From Polytrichum commune (taxonomy: Eukaryota > Streptophyta > Polytrichopsida > Polytrichales > Polytrichaceae), in the NCBI GenBank assembly GCA_950295325.1, contig OX485803.1:2046001-2110000 (forward strand): a stretch of DNA of 64,000 nucleotides, read 5' to 3'. The first letter of the stretch is position 1; each line of letters starts with the position of its first letter. Under the pieces are notes generated by a model, which was given only the letters and a program-made list of their open reading frames with translations, did not search any database and was not told the DNA's origin. A program made the position numbers and the translations under genes. Shown one piece after another: positions 1 to 14,040 of the stretch.

Positions 1-2330
1 AGAGGCACCTATTCCCAATCAGGGTCTCATCGGCAACTTATAAGATATTGAAATATTAATCAGGTTGGGATTGAATTTCAATCAGGCCGGACCAATGATG
101 GCATGACACATGTCCTAGTTTTGAGTGCTAAAGTGAGAAGGAGTGAGAGGTTTAAATAGATGGTCATGGCAAATTCTAGACATTGGAAATATGTTCGGGC
201 CAACATTTGACTTTAAATATGAAATTTATTAATTTCAAGTCCTAGTACTCTCAATGTAGAGAATAAAACTATTAAAAAAATCCTTCTTATGTCTATCTTC
301 CTATACTAGAAAATTTACACCACCTTGTACTTCTTCGAATCTGGCGCAAAATTTCTTAAGTGATTGGTTATGGGTGCCTCTACTATAGTATTAATAGCCA
401 ACTTGCCTCCGTCGGTCCAAGGGTTTACTTTGGAATAATTTAATAACTGGCTAGTGCTGATCATTCGAGACAGTTGTAGTTAGATGCCTTATATTTGGCA
501 TCCATCATAAGTCACTGATATTTCACAGTTACATGACATTGGCAAATTTTGAAACCTGAGTCGGATCGGCTCTTGAGTCTCTTGTAACTTATTGTGTCAA
601 AGGGTTGGCCACATGAAATGGTGCTCGATTGAGAGGCCAGTCGAGTGTGTCTTAAGGGCATGTTTACACAAAAGTCATTAGCCCATGGTTATTGAGAATA
701 CTTGAATTCTCATTGGTTGGAAGTGTCATGGGCTCGGGCTTTAGGTTTACATGAGAGTAATTTTGGGTTATAATTCACAATATTTTCAATGGACGAAAAA
801 CTTGGAAACTCACATGACAAGCATGGATAATGATGGTTGGGGATTGTAAGAGAATTTTCCAAAATAACTCTTGAAGGTAGGCCTGATAGAATGTGTGATG
901 GAAATTTGGCTTTACTCTAAGGGTTTGTGACTTCCAAAAGACTTTGGGTTGTAGTCCATGTACTTCGCTATGCTCTCATACCATGATCATTTGAGAGCCA
1001 TGGCCTAACACCTTTTGTATTATGTAGGCCCTTAACATTTATATTTGAAGGTCGGCCCATGATAACACATGATTCAATTTCAATGTACTATAGTATAAGC
1101 TTTGGACACTTTTAAAAGCCCTCACAATTTTGTGGTCATGGCCCTTGGCGGTAGGGTAAAGCCACCCTAAGCACACTTTCACGTGTTAGTTGTTCTAGCA
1201 AAACAACATAGGGCTTACAAAATTGGCGAAGCTTTCACAGGTATCGCCAAGCATATCATTGGCCGAGCACTTTCATCTGGAGTACGGAGGAGGAGGGGGG
1301 CATACGGCACACATGATATGTGGATTTTGTCAAAACTACAAGTTGGAATGTCCTGCTTATATCATTAACCAATTTTGAATGTTCTATGAGTGGATTTAGT
1401 GAGGTTTACATCTTCCTAAAGCCATTGAAAGCCATTCAGGTTTCACACTTCATGGGAAATGATAGACACACACAACCACAAATATGAGGCGATATGTTTT
1501 GGTTTGAAAGTGAATTGCCACCATTTGTATAAAGGTTTTGCTTTTTGTCTCGTGAAATTTTTGATGAAAGTATGAAAATGAATGAATCTAATATTTGAAG
1601 ACCAACCCAGTGAGGCACCTTTTATCCACAAATATAGAAACCAATGCAAGGGTCTTGTAAGAAACGCCACACTTTGCGGTGAGTATGTACTTGCCCATAC
1701 TCGCCTCTTAATTGGTAGCAATTATTTCTAAATTCAATAAAACATGCAAACTATTTAAATTGAAAAGCACACACAAACGCAACTCTAAAGTGGCCAAAAA
1801 ATGGGATTATCCACACATTCAAAATAAAACTACACAAAAATTCCAATACTCATATTTATATAAAAAGTCAAAAGAAAAAACCATTGTCCATGATAACTAC
1901 ATTAAATATACCAAATAGTGAGGTTAGTACTAATTCAAGTCACGTGCACAATCTAAAAAAATCTCAAAGTTACTAAGAGTGGAAGTTATTATTGACTGGC
2001 ACCAAATTCATGACGATGGTATATTATATGCTCATTATATATTGAGAATATATTATTCCAACCCTCACTTGATATATTTAAGGTACTAAATTATATGTTT
2101 CTTGAGGTCACTGGTCATGCGAGTCAAACATTAGATATAGAGCACTGCTTGAGCATAGTGACAGAACATCCCAAGCATCCAACGATCCAAACAAGTCGGG
2201 GTTAAGTCTCCAGAAGGCAGCTTGAGGAGGATTTGAGGAGCTCTTCACCCAGTCACATCCAGGGAGATTTTCGGGCACAATCAATCAAAATCCATACATT
2301 AAATACCATCACATGGTATATTTAATGTAC
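1..2330. repeat. R repeat block, copy 1 (non-coding)
   Basis: The block contains no credible coding region. Almost all of it recurs at 16119-18480, and large parts recur at 7637-9430, 25720-28510, 29226-30692 and 42837-45660. Recognisable landmarks are a G-rich run near 1290 followed by the repeated ATG-TGG-ATT-TTG-TCA stretch, and a conserved tail around 2100-2290. The left boundary lies outside the window. Short ORFs in it are disrupted or differ between copies, so they are not called genes. No reverse transcriptase, integrase or transposase remnant is visible. Confidence 0.75.
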
Positions 2331-2338
2331 TAAATACC

Positions 2339-5300
2339 TTACATATATTTCCACCTATACCATCTACGTAGGACCCACCTATATGGGACCTTCAAGACCT
2401 TCCCAAATGTCTCCTCCCATACCTTAAATAAGACCCTCTCAAACCACCTACACATCTCCGGATACATTAGTCGCATCACCCGGTTTAAAAATAATACAAT
2501 CCCAATCAAACAAGCAAATCCGCCCACTAAGGCCGGATAAGATGTCCAACGCAAATTAAAAAAACTTGTGTGTTTAGGCATAACTGCTATTGAGGCTGTT
2601 GCATAGGAGACAAGAATACTAACTACTGACAATAAGAGGACACAAATGGCTGAGGCCACAGTGTTCCGAGTGCGACCCAATTCGTTCAAGAGTGCTTGCT
2701 GTGGCATTGGAAGAGATGGCACAACTGCAAGCATGATGGATGCAATAGCAAGATAGAATGACAAGCTATTGCTCACCATAAAAATCTTGACATAGGGGTC
2801 CCAAACATGTGCGTAGCCAGTATTGTCCGAGGTAGGAGAAAGTTGCATTGACGGATCCGATCCATAACTTAGTGGTGGTTGTAGTGGACCCACATAGGAA
2901 GCGGTTGCAATCAATGCTCCGATAACTGAGATAGCATTTCCTCCTTGATTGAGATTATTCCTTAAATCAAGTGCTTCTTTGGCCATTTTTTCATGCCACC
3001 AAATGACGAACTCATCATCATTGATTCCACGCCCCGGATTTGCAATTCTCCCATAAACGTCCTTTTGCCATATGTCCACCCCTGCTTGAAGAAGCATATT
3101 GATGCACCCTTTCCTCCCATTATACCTTTTGTTGACTCGCTCATCTTGTCCATTATACCTTTTGTTGACTCGCTCATCTTGTGGCGATAATTCATATAGT
3201 CCATCCAACCATGCAACATTGGGAACATCTTTGGCACAAACATATGGATAGGCTTGTCTGGCTGTTGTCATTGTTTTCCAAGTGCAACCGTCATAATCAT
3301 TGCAAGGCTCAATCAATCCATTCGCCGCATAGTGTAAGCATGTTCGTCCTTCTGGGTCCCTCTCAAATGGATCACAATGCTCATCATTCAAGACTTCACG
3401 GAGAATCTCTATATTACCCAAAGATGCAGCTAAACATATAATTGGAATTTCATAAGGCGCTACTCGAGCCTCCTATAATCCAAATACAACAACCAACAAG
3501 TCAATCCTCATTTCATCATGTTGGAATGTAATGTAAACATTTGAAACACACATTCCCTACTACCATCAATACCTCTTATGGTCCCTTTCAAATAAATCGT
3601 AGTCTATTCAATTAATACATACTCCCATATCACCTCTTTTGACTTTATTGTTAAGTGTCACAAATGAAATTTTAGGGTCATAATAATGCATGTGAAGCAT
3701 CAATTCTATCACCCACCATGATTTTTGAAAGCCATGAGCTACAAAGACCTACATTAGAAGAAAAAAAAGTAAAAAACAAAAATTATTATACAAACAAAAG
3801 ACCTTTTTATGAGGCATTCAATTTACAAAATTTGTTGTGGTAATATGTAAATCCACCTTCAGATTTGGAATAAAATTTACATCCAAATATGTTGAATATC
3901 AAAAATAGAAGTGTGTTGAAAATTAGAACGTTGTATTGATTGACAGTTAGCAAACGAGACTGAAAGAGTTTCTACAAGAAATACCTAAATCCGTTTGGAT
4001 TCATATAGATAGTGATGCTAACACTTCATATTTTGCCGCAATTTAAATGCAAAGATGTTCAAATACATATCAACCCACTGCACCACAAACAAAACATAAT
4101 TAGGGATCCATTGGAAAAGGATTCTCACCTCAACAAAGAATATGAATGAATTTTGGGATGATAAGATATTCACTATGTCCTCATTCCCCAACAACAGCGC
4201 CAGTGACATCGCGGACCAAGTTCCACCAAATGGAACCTCTCGACCCGTATCGGCGCAGTATATATCCCTTGATATCCTACGGAACCAAATTGTTAATCGT
4301 AATTCCATTTTATTTGTTATTAGCTTAATAAATTCTGCATTCCTGTGGAGGATGGCTAAATGTAGGGCTGTGCAATATTCTCCTTCTCCACCCCCATCCA
4401 GATAACAATCATCAGTTCTTACTTCAAGAAATAGCATTAAATAAAAAAAGTCATTGAGCCGCAATTTCCCAAGTAAGGTATGAATATCTGAGTGAGGTTG
4501 GGTGGCAGCCAAGTGCACGGGAGTCCATCCCCTACCATCTCGCACGCCCAAGTACGGCTCCTCTTCTCCAATATCTTCAGGATCATGATGACCTCTAATA
4601 CTAACAAACTGGCTCCTCTCCTTCATTTCCAAGCACCTAAATAAATTCCCCAACACCTCCTTCCTACCCTTGTCAGGTGCAACTGCTATGGCAACATGCA
4701 GCGGAGTCCTCCCTTGGAAATCTCGGAGCTGCATCAGCTCAATCACCCGCTCTTTACCATCCTCACGGCACTGCTTTATAACATCCGCAACAAACTCCTG
4801 GTCATCTACTCTTGAGCAAGCATGGTGGAAGAGGAACAGGTACCCGTATATCTCATAGCTACCGAAGTTGTAGTCCATGTTCCTCGCAAACGATTCCATC
4901 AAACCCTCATAACCCCCCACAGCAGTCCCCTTATTCCACACGAGGGTTATCCTCTGCTCTATACTCTTTATAATATCCCGAGTAAGTTCGTACTTACTGA
5001 GCCAGCCATGAGCTGAAAGTTCTAAATCGGGTGTAAATGTTTCATCTTCAATCATGAAGTCGTCATTAATTTTCTTCTGTTCCCTCGAGAAGTACCCAAC
5101 AATGTGGAAAGCTATGTCTACAGCCGCCATCGCGCACCTGCCATCGATTGCTCGTGTAAGCTGTTCTGGAAATTCTTTTGTGATAGCCGCAGAGGGGTAA
5201 AAACCTCGAATGGTGTCCACTAATTCCAAGCTTCCCTGTATTGCAGCCACGTGCAAGGCCGTTCGCCCTGCCTTGCCAGTTTTTAGCAATAAATCACTTC

Positions 5301-6704
5301 CCTCCTCCTGCGTAAGAAGATTCATTAGCGTTTTACAATCTTTACGCTCAATTGCTTGATACCATTCCGTGGAGGCTTCAGCCAAGGAAAGTACTACTTC
5401 AGGGGTCTGGTGTCCAACACCTCCTTTGCCGATGTCCGACCCTGCAGAAGCTTTTTCCCTCCTGCAAAACTTACGTCAAAATTGTGCTTCCAGAACTTTA
5501 TTGCTGCTCAGAGGAAAAAGAATTGGTGGGCTCTTGAATCCATAATCCCAGAGACTTTACAACCTGTAACAATACTTTAAAGCTACAGGCAAATGACCTC
5601 AGAATCTAGACACCTTGTATACATGTGGACCACAAGAAGCATATACAATGAAAAATGCAATGTAGCAGGTTATCTAGGATGTTTTTATAAAATCGAGTGC
5701 AAATTAGCCCCGGTGGAGAGCTTAAATTAACCTATCAAGTGATTTTTTTTGATATATTGAACTCTGTTATTTATTTATTTACTTATTTATTTAGAGACAA
5801 TTCCAACAAAGCCAACGCCAGGATAATTAGAGACCAAAGATTCTCTGTTATATATTGGTAGACACACCCACGCTGATGAATCGAATAGAACTTGCCCTAG
5901 CAATGATTTACCTGACACAAGTTCCCAGGAATATGGTGGACATCTGAATGCCTAATAAGTTACCTTAAGCCTTCTTGGGAGGCTCGACTCACAGCGGCTT
6001 GCTTCTTGGAAGTCCTGCCCGCCACTCCCAACGGAGAAGGACTGCGAGCCAAAAACGAACGCAAAGCCCATTCAGTATAAAGCTTCTTCGAAGGTCCCCC
6101 AACATGCTTCGATGAAAAGCAGTGGAATCTATGGAATGCAAAAATCGCCACTTATTTGACAAGTCTCACTAACTTGCAGCTTAAGAAGGGTTCCGCGAAT
6201 ATATACATGCAGTGCTTAGAAGAAACTTCCGAAGTCTTAGTAACAGAGTAACTTACGATGATCTTGAGAGGTTGGAGCCTTTTTGAGTTCGAGGATCTGC
6301 ACTTTCTGAGACAGTCGAACCAGCTCCATCTCTCTTCATGGCTTTCATTCGGCATGTCAACAAAACACATAGTTCTAAAATCAAAGCACTGTCATGAGCG
6401 CCACAGTTTTGAAACATCCAAGAATAGTCGACTCTAAAGTTCAAACCCAACCTTATAGTCATGCTGGCTCCCGAAATTATGTTGTAGAAATCATCATATA
6501 GAAATATCCCTGTTACTCTCCAATCTTCGTCCTACATTATAACAATTCCCTTCATACATTAACCCAATTCCCTTTGTAAGACGAAAATGGAATCAAAAGT
6601 CCTCATGGTGTACCTGGCACCGCACCAGAGGAAGATGCACCTGGCTGTCCAACATCCTGCTCGGACGTCTGAGGACCTGTTGGTACCTCAGCTATTGGCT
6701 CCAT
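2339..6704 (-). CDS. Ankyrin-repeat PGG-domain transmembrane protein, copy 1 (five exons)
   Basis: Deduced exons are 6704-6614, 6341-6257, 6128-5964, 5461-4129 and 3472-2339. All junctions are GT/AG and keep the frame (91+85+165+1333+1134 nt), giving 935 residues. An in-frame stop lies directly upstream of the chosen ATG at 6704. Residues 1-113 are polar and low-complexity. Ankyrin units run from about 178 to 690, with TALH, TPLH, TPVH and CLHY-type motifs. The PGG region begins near 736 (GNAISVIGALIATASY, then QPP). Four hydrophobic segments follow at about 737-755, 788-816, 828-852 and 868-888. This is the domain order of land-plant ankyrin-TM proteins, several of which act at membranes in defence or stress signalling; that role is inferred only from the family. 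An 11-residue unit is duplicated around residues 655-680, absent from copy 2. An open stretch at 7240-7420 ending in a GT donor may be a 5' leader exon. Confidence 0.82.
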
Positions 6705-7059
6705 TCAAACGCTCCAAGCAACCAAAAACTGCACAGATTTTCGGTTGTGATTTCATTTATGTTTAGGAATGATTGTAAGCAGTGGACCAAAACAAGAAAG
6801 TACTCCAACACTCATACAATTGGAAACCCTTCAATGAAGGCCTCCACCCAATCAAGTGCCTCTCTTGTCCACGACAACAGGTTTCGCTGATGACCGCTAG
6901 ATCGACAACCACCATCACTATTGATACAGGGCTACGTGGAGACCGGAATGCATTCGATCCCCAAGATACAAAATACGCAAACTATGCTCATCCGGGGACC
7001 AGTTCCACACTGGGAGCACATGTTTCATCGTAATGCACAGCAAAAAGGAAAACTGTGAA

Positions 7060-7636
7060 GATGCTAACAATGTTTTAAAGTGACACGGAAGCGGATGAAG
7101 AAAGTAAAGTGCCTAAACTCGCAACACATGTGATAGTAAACTGTCTCGAGTTCCATGTGGAGATCCTGTTAATCCGCTAGCACACTGCAGTCGCAAACAC
7201 ACACCTACAGTTAAGTTAGATTGCAAATGTTATTGAAGGTGAGGGTTACCTTCAAGTGGTCGCGGCACTGATAAACTACAAGATCAACACCTTGCAGAGT
7301 GCAGAGTTCTCGCGGGAGCTCCTCCTTGCGCTGGTAAGTACTCACAGGAGCAACAGCGCACACGATCTCCAATATATGTGCGTCACAGGAGGATGGGATA
7401 TTTGAACTTCTTGTGTTTCACCGATTGCTGGGCCAAAACAGAACCTAGAAATGTGGGAGGAACGGATGTCAGCCAGGCCGACTTGCGATGAAGAGAAGGC
7501 CACTCATCCACTTTTGAAGACGCTGCTTCCGAAACGGAGATTGGTTCGCCAAGGTAAAAACCAAAAGGCCGAGATTTAACGTATGCTTACGTCGAGGAGC
7601 TCGGCAGTTTCAAAGTCAGTGAATTTTATTTCTTGA
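7060..7636. promoter_or_regulatory. Upstream region of ankyrin gene copy 1
   Basis: This lies upstream of the minus-strand ATG at 6704 and is conserved at about 24000-24838 in copy 2. A minus-strand open stretch at about 7250-7420 ends at a good donor (TTGAAG then GTAACC) and could be a 5' exon. The matching stretch in copy 2 has a stop in that frame. Homology between the two duplicated segments ends at about 7636. No clear TATA box was identified. Confidence 0.35.
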
Positions 7637-9430
7637 ACCACATGAAATGGTGTTCGATTGAGAGCCCCGTCGAGTGTGTCTTAGGAGATGTTTACAAAAA
7701 AAGCCATTAGGCCATGGTCATGGAGAGTACAGTACTTGAATGCTCTTTGGTCGAAAGTGTCATGGGCTCTCGCTTTAGGTTTACACGAGGCTAATTATGG
7801 ATTATGGTCCACAACATTTTCAATGAGTGAAAAACTTACTGGGAAACTCACATGGCAAGGATGGATAATGTTGGTTGGGGATTGTAAGAGAATTTTCCAT
7901 GACGACTTTTGAAGGTAGGCTTGGTAGAATGTGTGGTGGAAATTTGGGTTTACTCGAAGGGTTTGTGACTTCCAAAAAACTTTGGGTTGTAATCCGTGTT
8001 CTTTATCGGTGTGCCATGATCCTTTGAGAGCCATGGCCAAATACCTTTAGTGTAAATAGGCCCTTAATATTATATTTGAAGGTCGGCCCATGACCACACA
8101 TTACAAATTTCAGATTTGTAACAACTTCAATTTCAAATTATCTTAGTATAAGCTTTGGACAATTTCAAAAACCCTCACAATTTGTGGTCATGTACCTTGG
8201 CAAACATTCATTTGTTAGTTGTTCTAGCAAAACAACATGGGGTTTACAAATATCGGCGAAGCTTTCATGGGTATCGCTAAACATCTTATTCGCCGAGCAC
8301 TTTCATGTGGAGTACGGTGGAGGAGGGGGGGGGGCATACGGCACACATGATATGTATATTTTATCAAAAGTGCAAGTTGGAATGTCATCCTCATATCATT
8401 TACCAACTTTGAATGTTCTATGAGTGGATTTAGTGAGGTTTACATCTCTCCTAAAGCCAATGAAAGCCATTCAAGTTTCCCACTTCATGCGAAATGGTGG
8501 ACACACATAATCACAAATACGAGGTGATATATTTTGGTTTGAAAGTAAACTGCCACGATTTGTATAATGGTTTTGGTTTTGGTCTTGTGAATTTTTGGAC
8601 AAAATTATGAAAAATAATGAATCTAATCTTTAAAGACCAACCCAGTGAGGCACCTTTTATCCACAAATATAGAAACCAATGCAAGGGTCATGTAAGAAAC
8701 GCCACACTTTATGGTGAGTATGTACTTGCCCATACTGGCCTCGTACTTGGTAGCAATTATTTCTAAATTCAATAAAACATTCAAACTATGTAAAGTCCAA
8801 GGCAAACACAAAGGCAACTCTACAGTCGCCAAAACATGGGATTACCCACACATTCCAAATATGATTACACAAAAAAATTCCAATACTCATTTTTAAATAG
8901 AAGGTCAAAGAAAAAACCATTGTCCTTGATAACTACATTAGATAAACCAAATAGTGAGGGTGGTACTAATTCAAGTCACATGCACAATCTAGCCAAATCT
9001 CAAAGTTACTAAGGGTTGAAGTTATCATTGTGTGACACCAAATTCGTGATGACGTAAATAATATGCTCATTTAACATAGATTCAAGAAAATTAGTGTGTG
9101 CTTGTAATGCTTGGCAGTGGATAGTGCCAAGTGTTAATACCCTTAGTGATTAATGCCAAGTGCTAGTATTTTCATGTGATTTGTTGGTACTTTAAGTGAA
9201 TAATGCCTAGTGTTTAGATGAACAATCCTTCCTAGATCTTTTGGTGGCACTCATTCATAACGCAAAGAAATTTAGTATCACCTTCAATAATTTCCCATCC
9301 TTGCTAATTTCCCACACTCATAAATTGGTATATGTAGTGTACTAAATCATTTGTTTCTCGTGGTCACTGGTCATGTGTATACAACATAAGATATAGAACA
9401 TTGCTCGAGCATAGTGACTGTCACAGCTTA
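7637..9430. repeat. R repeat block, diverged partial copy
   Basis: The sequence from the CACATGAAATGG landmark onward matches 605-2160 with many substitutions and small indels, including a longer G run near 8325. It starts exactly where homology between the two ankyrin-gene duplications stops, so it forms the right flank of copy 1. No coding region is supported. Confidence 0.7.
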
Positions 9431-10395
9431 AATGAAAATTCTTTGTATTCCGGTGTTAATTAAATTACTAGTTTTCAAAAACTAGTAGGGAATTTAAATA
9501 AGATGACAATATCTAAGTTGGGTAGACAACGCCAAAGATCTTCATACTCCTATTTGAAGACTTCTAGAGAATATTTATATTGTTTGTAGTTATAAGTTAT
9601 TATTTCATACGCGTTGTATATATTAAAAACTCTTATTACTTACATTTTTGTATTCACTCGATAATATGACAACTTTACACCATTTGTCATATTAATGAGA
9701 AGATGACATCTTGATAATATGACTTTTTGTGTGTTTCCCAAAGGCCGGGGATTCGTGGCACTCATGTATTTTCATTAGTGAGAGTTCATTCATCTTTGCA
9801 AATGAGATGAACCACTTTAGACACTACCTTACGTTGTCGGCTCCTTGTCTCAAGAGTTTCAAAAATACCTACTTTTAGTAGTTCTAAATAATCCTAGTCT
9901 AATCTAATACTTGAGGCAATAATACAAAGAGGGTTAGACATTAAAAAAAATTAAATGCCTCATATAAAAGCAAGTGGGTGCATCATGCGTTGCCAACCTA
10001 TCATTACTATTCCAATTATTTTAAGAAATTAATATGGGTGGATGTTAAATACCCCCTCACAAATTTTCGGGGTGACAAATCCGGGTTGGGGAAACCCTCT
10101 AAACTTTTTTTTGAACCCGACCAAACTATGTTGCCCATCCCACCCAACTTCAAAAAAACCATTGCCCTTGCATTCTTGAAGGCCGCTTGACTACAAATCC
10201 CATATTGAGTGCACTTCACCTTCAAAGTCTAAAATCCAATATATATGTGCACTTCCAATTAGTAAACAAGCAATTGATTGGGATTTCTTCCGCAAGTGAA
10301 ACCATCAATGAAGCACGTAATTATCTTGGTCGTCAAAAACATTACAAAATCCTCATTAACATTGAAATTATAATTTTATGACTTACTATTTAAAT
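9431..10395. repeat. Dispersed AT-rich repeat fragments
   Basis: The stretch at about 9440-9740 resembles 45680-46010 and in part 48540-48740, sharing GACAACTTTACxCCA and the following TGTCATATTAATGAGAAG. The rest is AT-rich with no convincing ORF. A minus-strand 69-codon ORF at 10016-10225 shows no recognisable domain. Confidence 0.45.
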
Positions 10396-11005
10396 TTATC
10401 TTTGTCATTCTAATGATAGATTAGTGCAAGTGTTCATAAGATAATCAAAATGAAACAATGAAGATAGAATATAAAAACATATAAATAAATTATTATAGAT
10501 AAATAAATTTTATTTTTTAGGTAATATAATATGAGGTATAAGTAAATGGTATGTTATTTGGAATTAGACTTGTGAGACAATGTTATGGATGGGGTATACT
10601 CAAAAAATCACAAGTTTCTGACTATAGCCTATCTTGAATTATTGTAATATTTTATCCTCATCGTATATTGTATTATTTTTGAAATCACATTGTGTATATT
10701 ATCTTTGTCATTCTAATGATAGATTAGTACAAGTGTTTATAAGATAACCAAAATGAATCAATGAAGATAGAATATAAAACATATAACAAAAATATTATAT
10801 ACAAATCAATTTTATGTTTTAGATAATATAATATGAGGTATAAATAGATGATATGTTATTTGGAATTAGACTTGTGGGACAATGTTATGGATGGGGTATA
10901 CTCAAAAATCCATAAGTTTCTGACTATAGTCAATATGAATTATTGTAATATTTTATCCTCATCATATATTGTATTATCTTTAAATCACATGGTATATACT
11001 ATTTT
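10396..11005. repeat. Tandem duplication, two units of about 303 bp
   Basis: The landmark TTATCTTTGTCATTCTAATG occurs at about 10396 and again at about 10699, and the following 300 bp are alike in both units. The unit is very AT-rich and has no ORF of note. It is a direct tandem duplication, not an inverted one. Confidence 0.8.
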
Positions 11006-11631
11006 TTTCAAATAAAATTCATTATATATACAATAATAATAATAATAATTTTGAATTGATTCTTCTGGTTCACTAATTTATCATAAGGTGATATATATTA
11101 TTTTGACATATTACAAATATTTGAGCAATCACCCCCGTGTAAAATAAATGAATTATGAAAAAAAATGTCTATGACAAAACGTCATAATTATATGTTGCAC
11201 ACGTTGATATCTTGCGATATTTATCAAAATAACCATGTGGAATTCAAAGCCACATCATGGCCTTGAAAACAACTCATGGGAGGTTAGAAAATAGGCTTAG
11301 AGCATCCAATGCCACATCATTGCCCCTTGCCAACTACTTGATATTTAAAAAATAACTAGTAGTTCACAATAGCTATGAGGGAGAAAATAGGTCTTACATG
11401 CCAATTCGGAGGGGTTTCACTAAAATAAGCTCCATCCGAGCTTCTTGATGGACTCATCCGATTTTTGTTACCAGATGACTTGACTTGAGTGCCACGAATC
11501 CCGAGCCGTTACGAACGTGTCATACTAAAGAGGGAGATCAGTACAATGATTCCTCTGAAATGAGCGGTAAACTTCCTGAAGTTTCGGACATCAACCCGTT
11601 ATTTCTCAAGCTCGATTACAGGTTCATCTGT
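11006..11631. other. AT-rich spacer, nothing recognised
   Basis: I see no gene, hairpin of note or tandem repeat here. Its right end (about 11515-11600) resembles 46010-46090, so it is probably part of an old dispersed repeat. Confidence 0.4.
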
Positions 11632-12235
11632 AACCAAGCTTAGCGGTCCGTTCTTGCAGTGCCAGTGTCTCCATTCCACAGCTGTGACCTAGGAGGTCCG
11701 AGTGTCTGTACTCACCTCCTCACACCCAACAGTAAGTTTCGGACGAAGGACACGAATCTCGAGCAAAGGAAATGGGGAGATGATTCAGGCAGCAAGGCTG
11801 GAGGCTTGAAAATCAGCAAGAATCGAATTGAATTTGGTAACCAAAGTTAGAAGTAAGAGTTCTCCCCCTGATGCGCACTCAGACTCGGGACTCGGCAGGA
11901 CATGGAACAGTGTCACAATGGATAATTTAAAGGTGTCTGTAACCAAGATTAGCGGTAGGTTCTCGCAGTGCCGTGTCTCCATTCCACAGCCGTCACCTTG
12001 GAGGTCCGAGTGTCTGTACTCACCTCCTCACACCCAACCGTAAGTTACGCGAATCTCAAGCAAAGCAAGTGGGGAGAGGATTCAGGCAGCAAAGGCTGGA
12101 GGCTTGAAAATCAGCAAGAATCGAATCGAATCTGGTAACCAAAGTCAGAAGTAAGAGTTCTCCCCCTGATGCGCACCTGGACATGGGAGGACATGGAACA
12201 GTGTCACAATGGATAATTTAAAGGTGTCTGTAACT
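11632..12235. repeat. Tandem duplication, two units of about 304 bp
   Basis: TCTGTAACCAAG starts a unit near 11632 and again near 11936. Both units continue through the same landmarks (AGTGTCTGTACTCACCTCC, AATCAGCAAGAATCGAA, GATAATTTAAAGGTGTCTG). Diverged parts recur at 47640-47780 and 52585-52720. Small ORFs on both strands are not conserved between the units. Confidence 0.75.
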
Positions 12236-13350
12236 CTCCCACCAATTGCAGCGCAACAATGATGTATGTTATGTACAATAATTGTAATCACTGTTCAGGC
12301 CCAGAAAACAAAATGTTCCCAAAGAAAATGGACCACATGGCAAAGGTTTCACCCCATAACAAGCATGAGACAAAAAATAAAAAAGGTATAATTATATTAT
12401 ATATGATGAATACAAAGCCCCAGTAAAATGTGGAGGTTTCTCGGTACCTTGTGGATTGGGAGACCCATGTCATTGAGACGTTGTGAATGGAGGGTGTGGT
12501 TTCGTGGGCAGACCACATCCAAGCCATCCATTCACGGCACCCCATCCTACGGTCTACGAAACCGCTACGGCAGCCCAAAAAAAAACTTTGGACGGATGAA
12601 ATCTCAGCAGATCAAAATCCGATGTTTGCAAGATGAAGGCGTTGTTTGTTAAACCGGTTGTATGAGAGCATTTGTGTGGGATTTTGAAGGTTCCCATAGG
12701 GTTCCCAACTTTCCCAATGGAGTTCCCCTTTGACTAGAGGTCTCGTACAACTGGTTAAATTTCATTTCATTACCATGTTGGTCATCAAAAGGGGTTTGGA
12801 GTTCATGGTTAATACCCTTGGCTCTACCTTTGGGAACGAAGAGGTGGGACTTCGTTTCCCCTCGTTGGCACCATCTCTTCTACAAGTCCTTTAAATGGAG
12901 GATTGAGTTTGAAAAAATTCATCCTAGATTCAGAAGTGAACGGAGGTGGAGGTTTCATCCAACGTGAAGTTTTTCAAGCTCTACCCAAGGGGAAGAGAAG
13001 CCAGAGGTTGGGGCAGCATAAGAGGAGCCTTTAGATTTGTCACATTGCAATCGACGGCCGAGATCTTCCTAGCGCACAACCACAAGGGAGGCGTTCACAA
13101 CTCCTCGTTGACGCGGCCAAGAGACCTCCCCATGTTAGTACATCATATTTTGAATGTATTGATAGTAGAATGGGGAGACCTCCCAGTTCAAACTGAAAGA
13201 CATTTTGACTTGTTTAGAGTGAGCATATTTCCAAGCATCATCGGGAAATCTCCCGGTGTGACTCCAAAGGTCAACATTGGAGAATCCACTAAAATCAACG
13301 AGAGGCCTCCCGTTATCATAACCAATGAAAATTTCAAATAAACAAATCTA
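12236..13350. repeat. Dispersed repeat shared with 52720-53270
   Basis: Blocks at 12240-12420 match 52725-52925, and blocks at about 13130-13290 match 52965-53125. They share the ATGTTCCCAAAGAAA and GAATGTA-CTAATAATAGAATG landmarks. A plus-strand 131-codon ORF at 12946-13341 falls in this repeat. Its relative at 52970-53130 is not open in the same way, so I do not call it a gene. Confidence 0.5.
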
Positions 13351-14040
13351 TGAGATCATTTACAAGAAGAATGATTACTTCCCTTGATGTGGCGTGTAAG
13401 ACACGCATTATAAGAGTTTAGACAAAATAAAATTAGACATATTTCAAAATAAGTAAACACATGAAGTCAAAAAATTCAAAACATCAAATTGTATATATGA
13501 TATACTTCAGGAGAGTTCAAGACAAAAATCTATGAACATAAGATTTCAAGGGTTAAGACATAAAATCTAATGTCGACAATAATATGATTTGGGAAGGGGG
13601 AAAATAAATAAATAAATAAAATCTACATGTGGACAAATAAAATATTGGAGTACTCTCAATGTATGGTCAAGATGAAATGCATTGCAATTTCAAACCAATT
13701 GTAGTATTGCTGATTAAAACAAAACTAATAATATTGATACCTTAAAATAAAAAATATAAATTGTCAAATGATAACCACACGTTATTTAGCCATAAGACTC
13801 ATGCAAATTACAAGAAAAGATAACCCAAATGGCTCCATGGAGTTCAACATGCAACTTTATATGAAAACCATCAAGAACACTTCCAATGTTTCCCCTATCT
13901 TGATTGGAGAGAGAAGTTCCCTAAGTTCTAAATTTCAATGGACATATTTCTTCTCAATTTTTTCTATTTGCACAACAAAAGCATCATTTTTTTGTTTTTT
14001 CTAACTTTGTGGAAATAAACATAAAGCTATATTTTATCCA
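13351..14040. other. AT-rich spacer, nothing recognised
   Basis: The composition is AT-rich, with runs such as repeated AATA around 13605. A plus-strand 78-codon ORF at 13768-14004 has no recognisable motif and a low-complexity end. No gene, inverted repeat or tandem array is supported. Confidence 0.35.

Noticed and set aside
12946..13341. Plus-strand ORF of 131 codons
   Set aside because: It falls in a dispersed repeat; the related sequence at 52970-53130 is not open in the same frame and no domain is visible.
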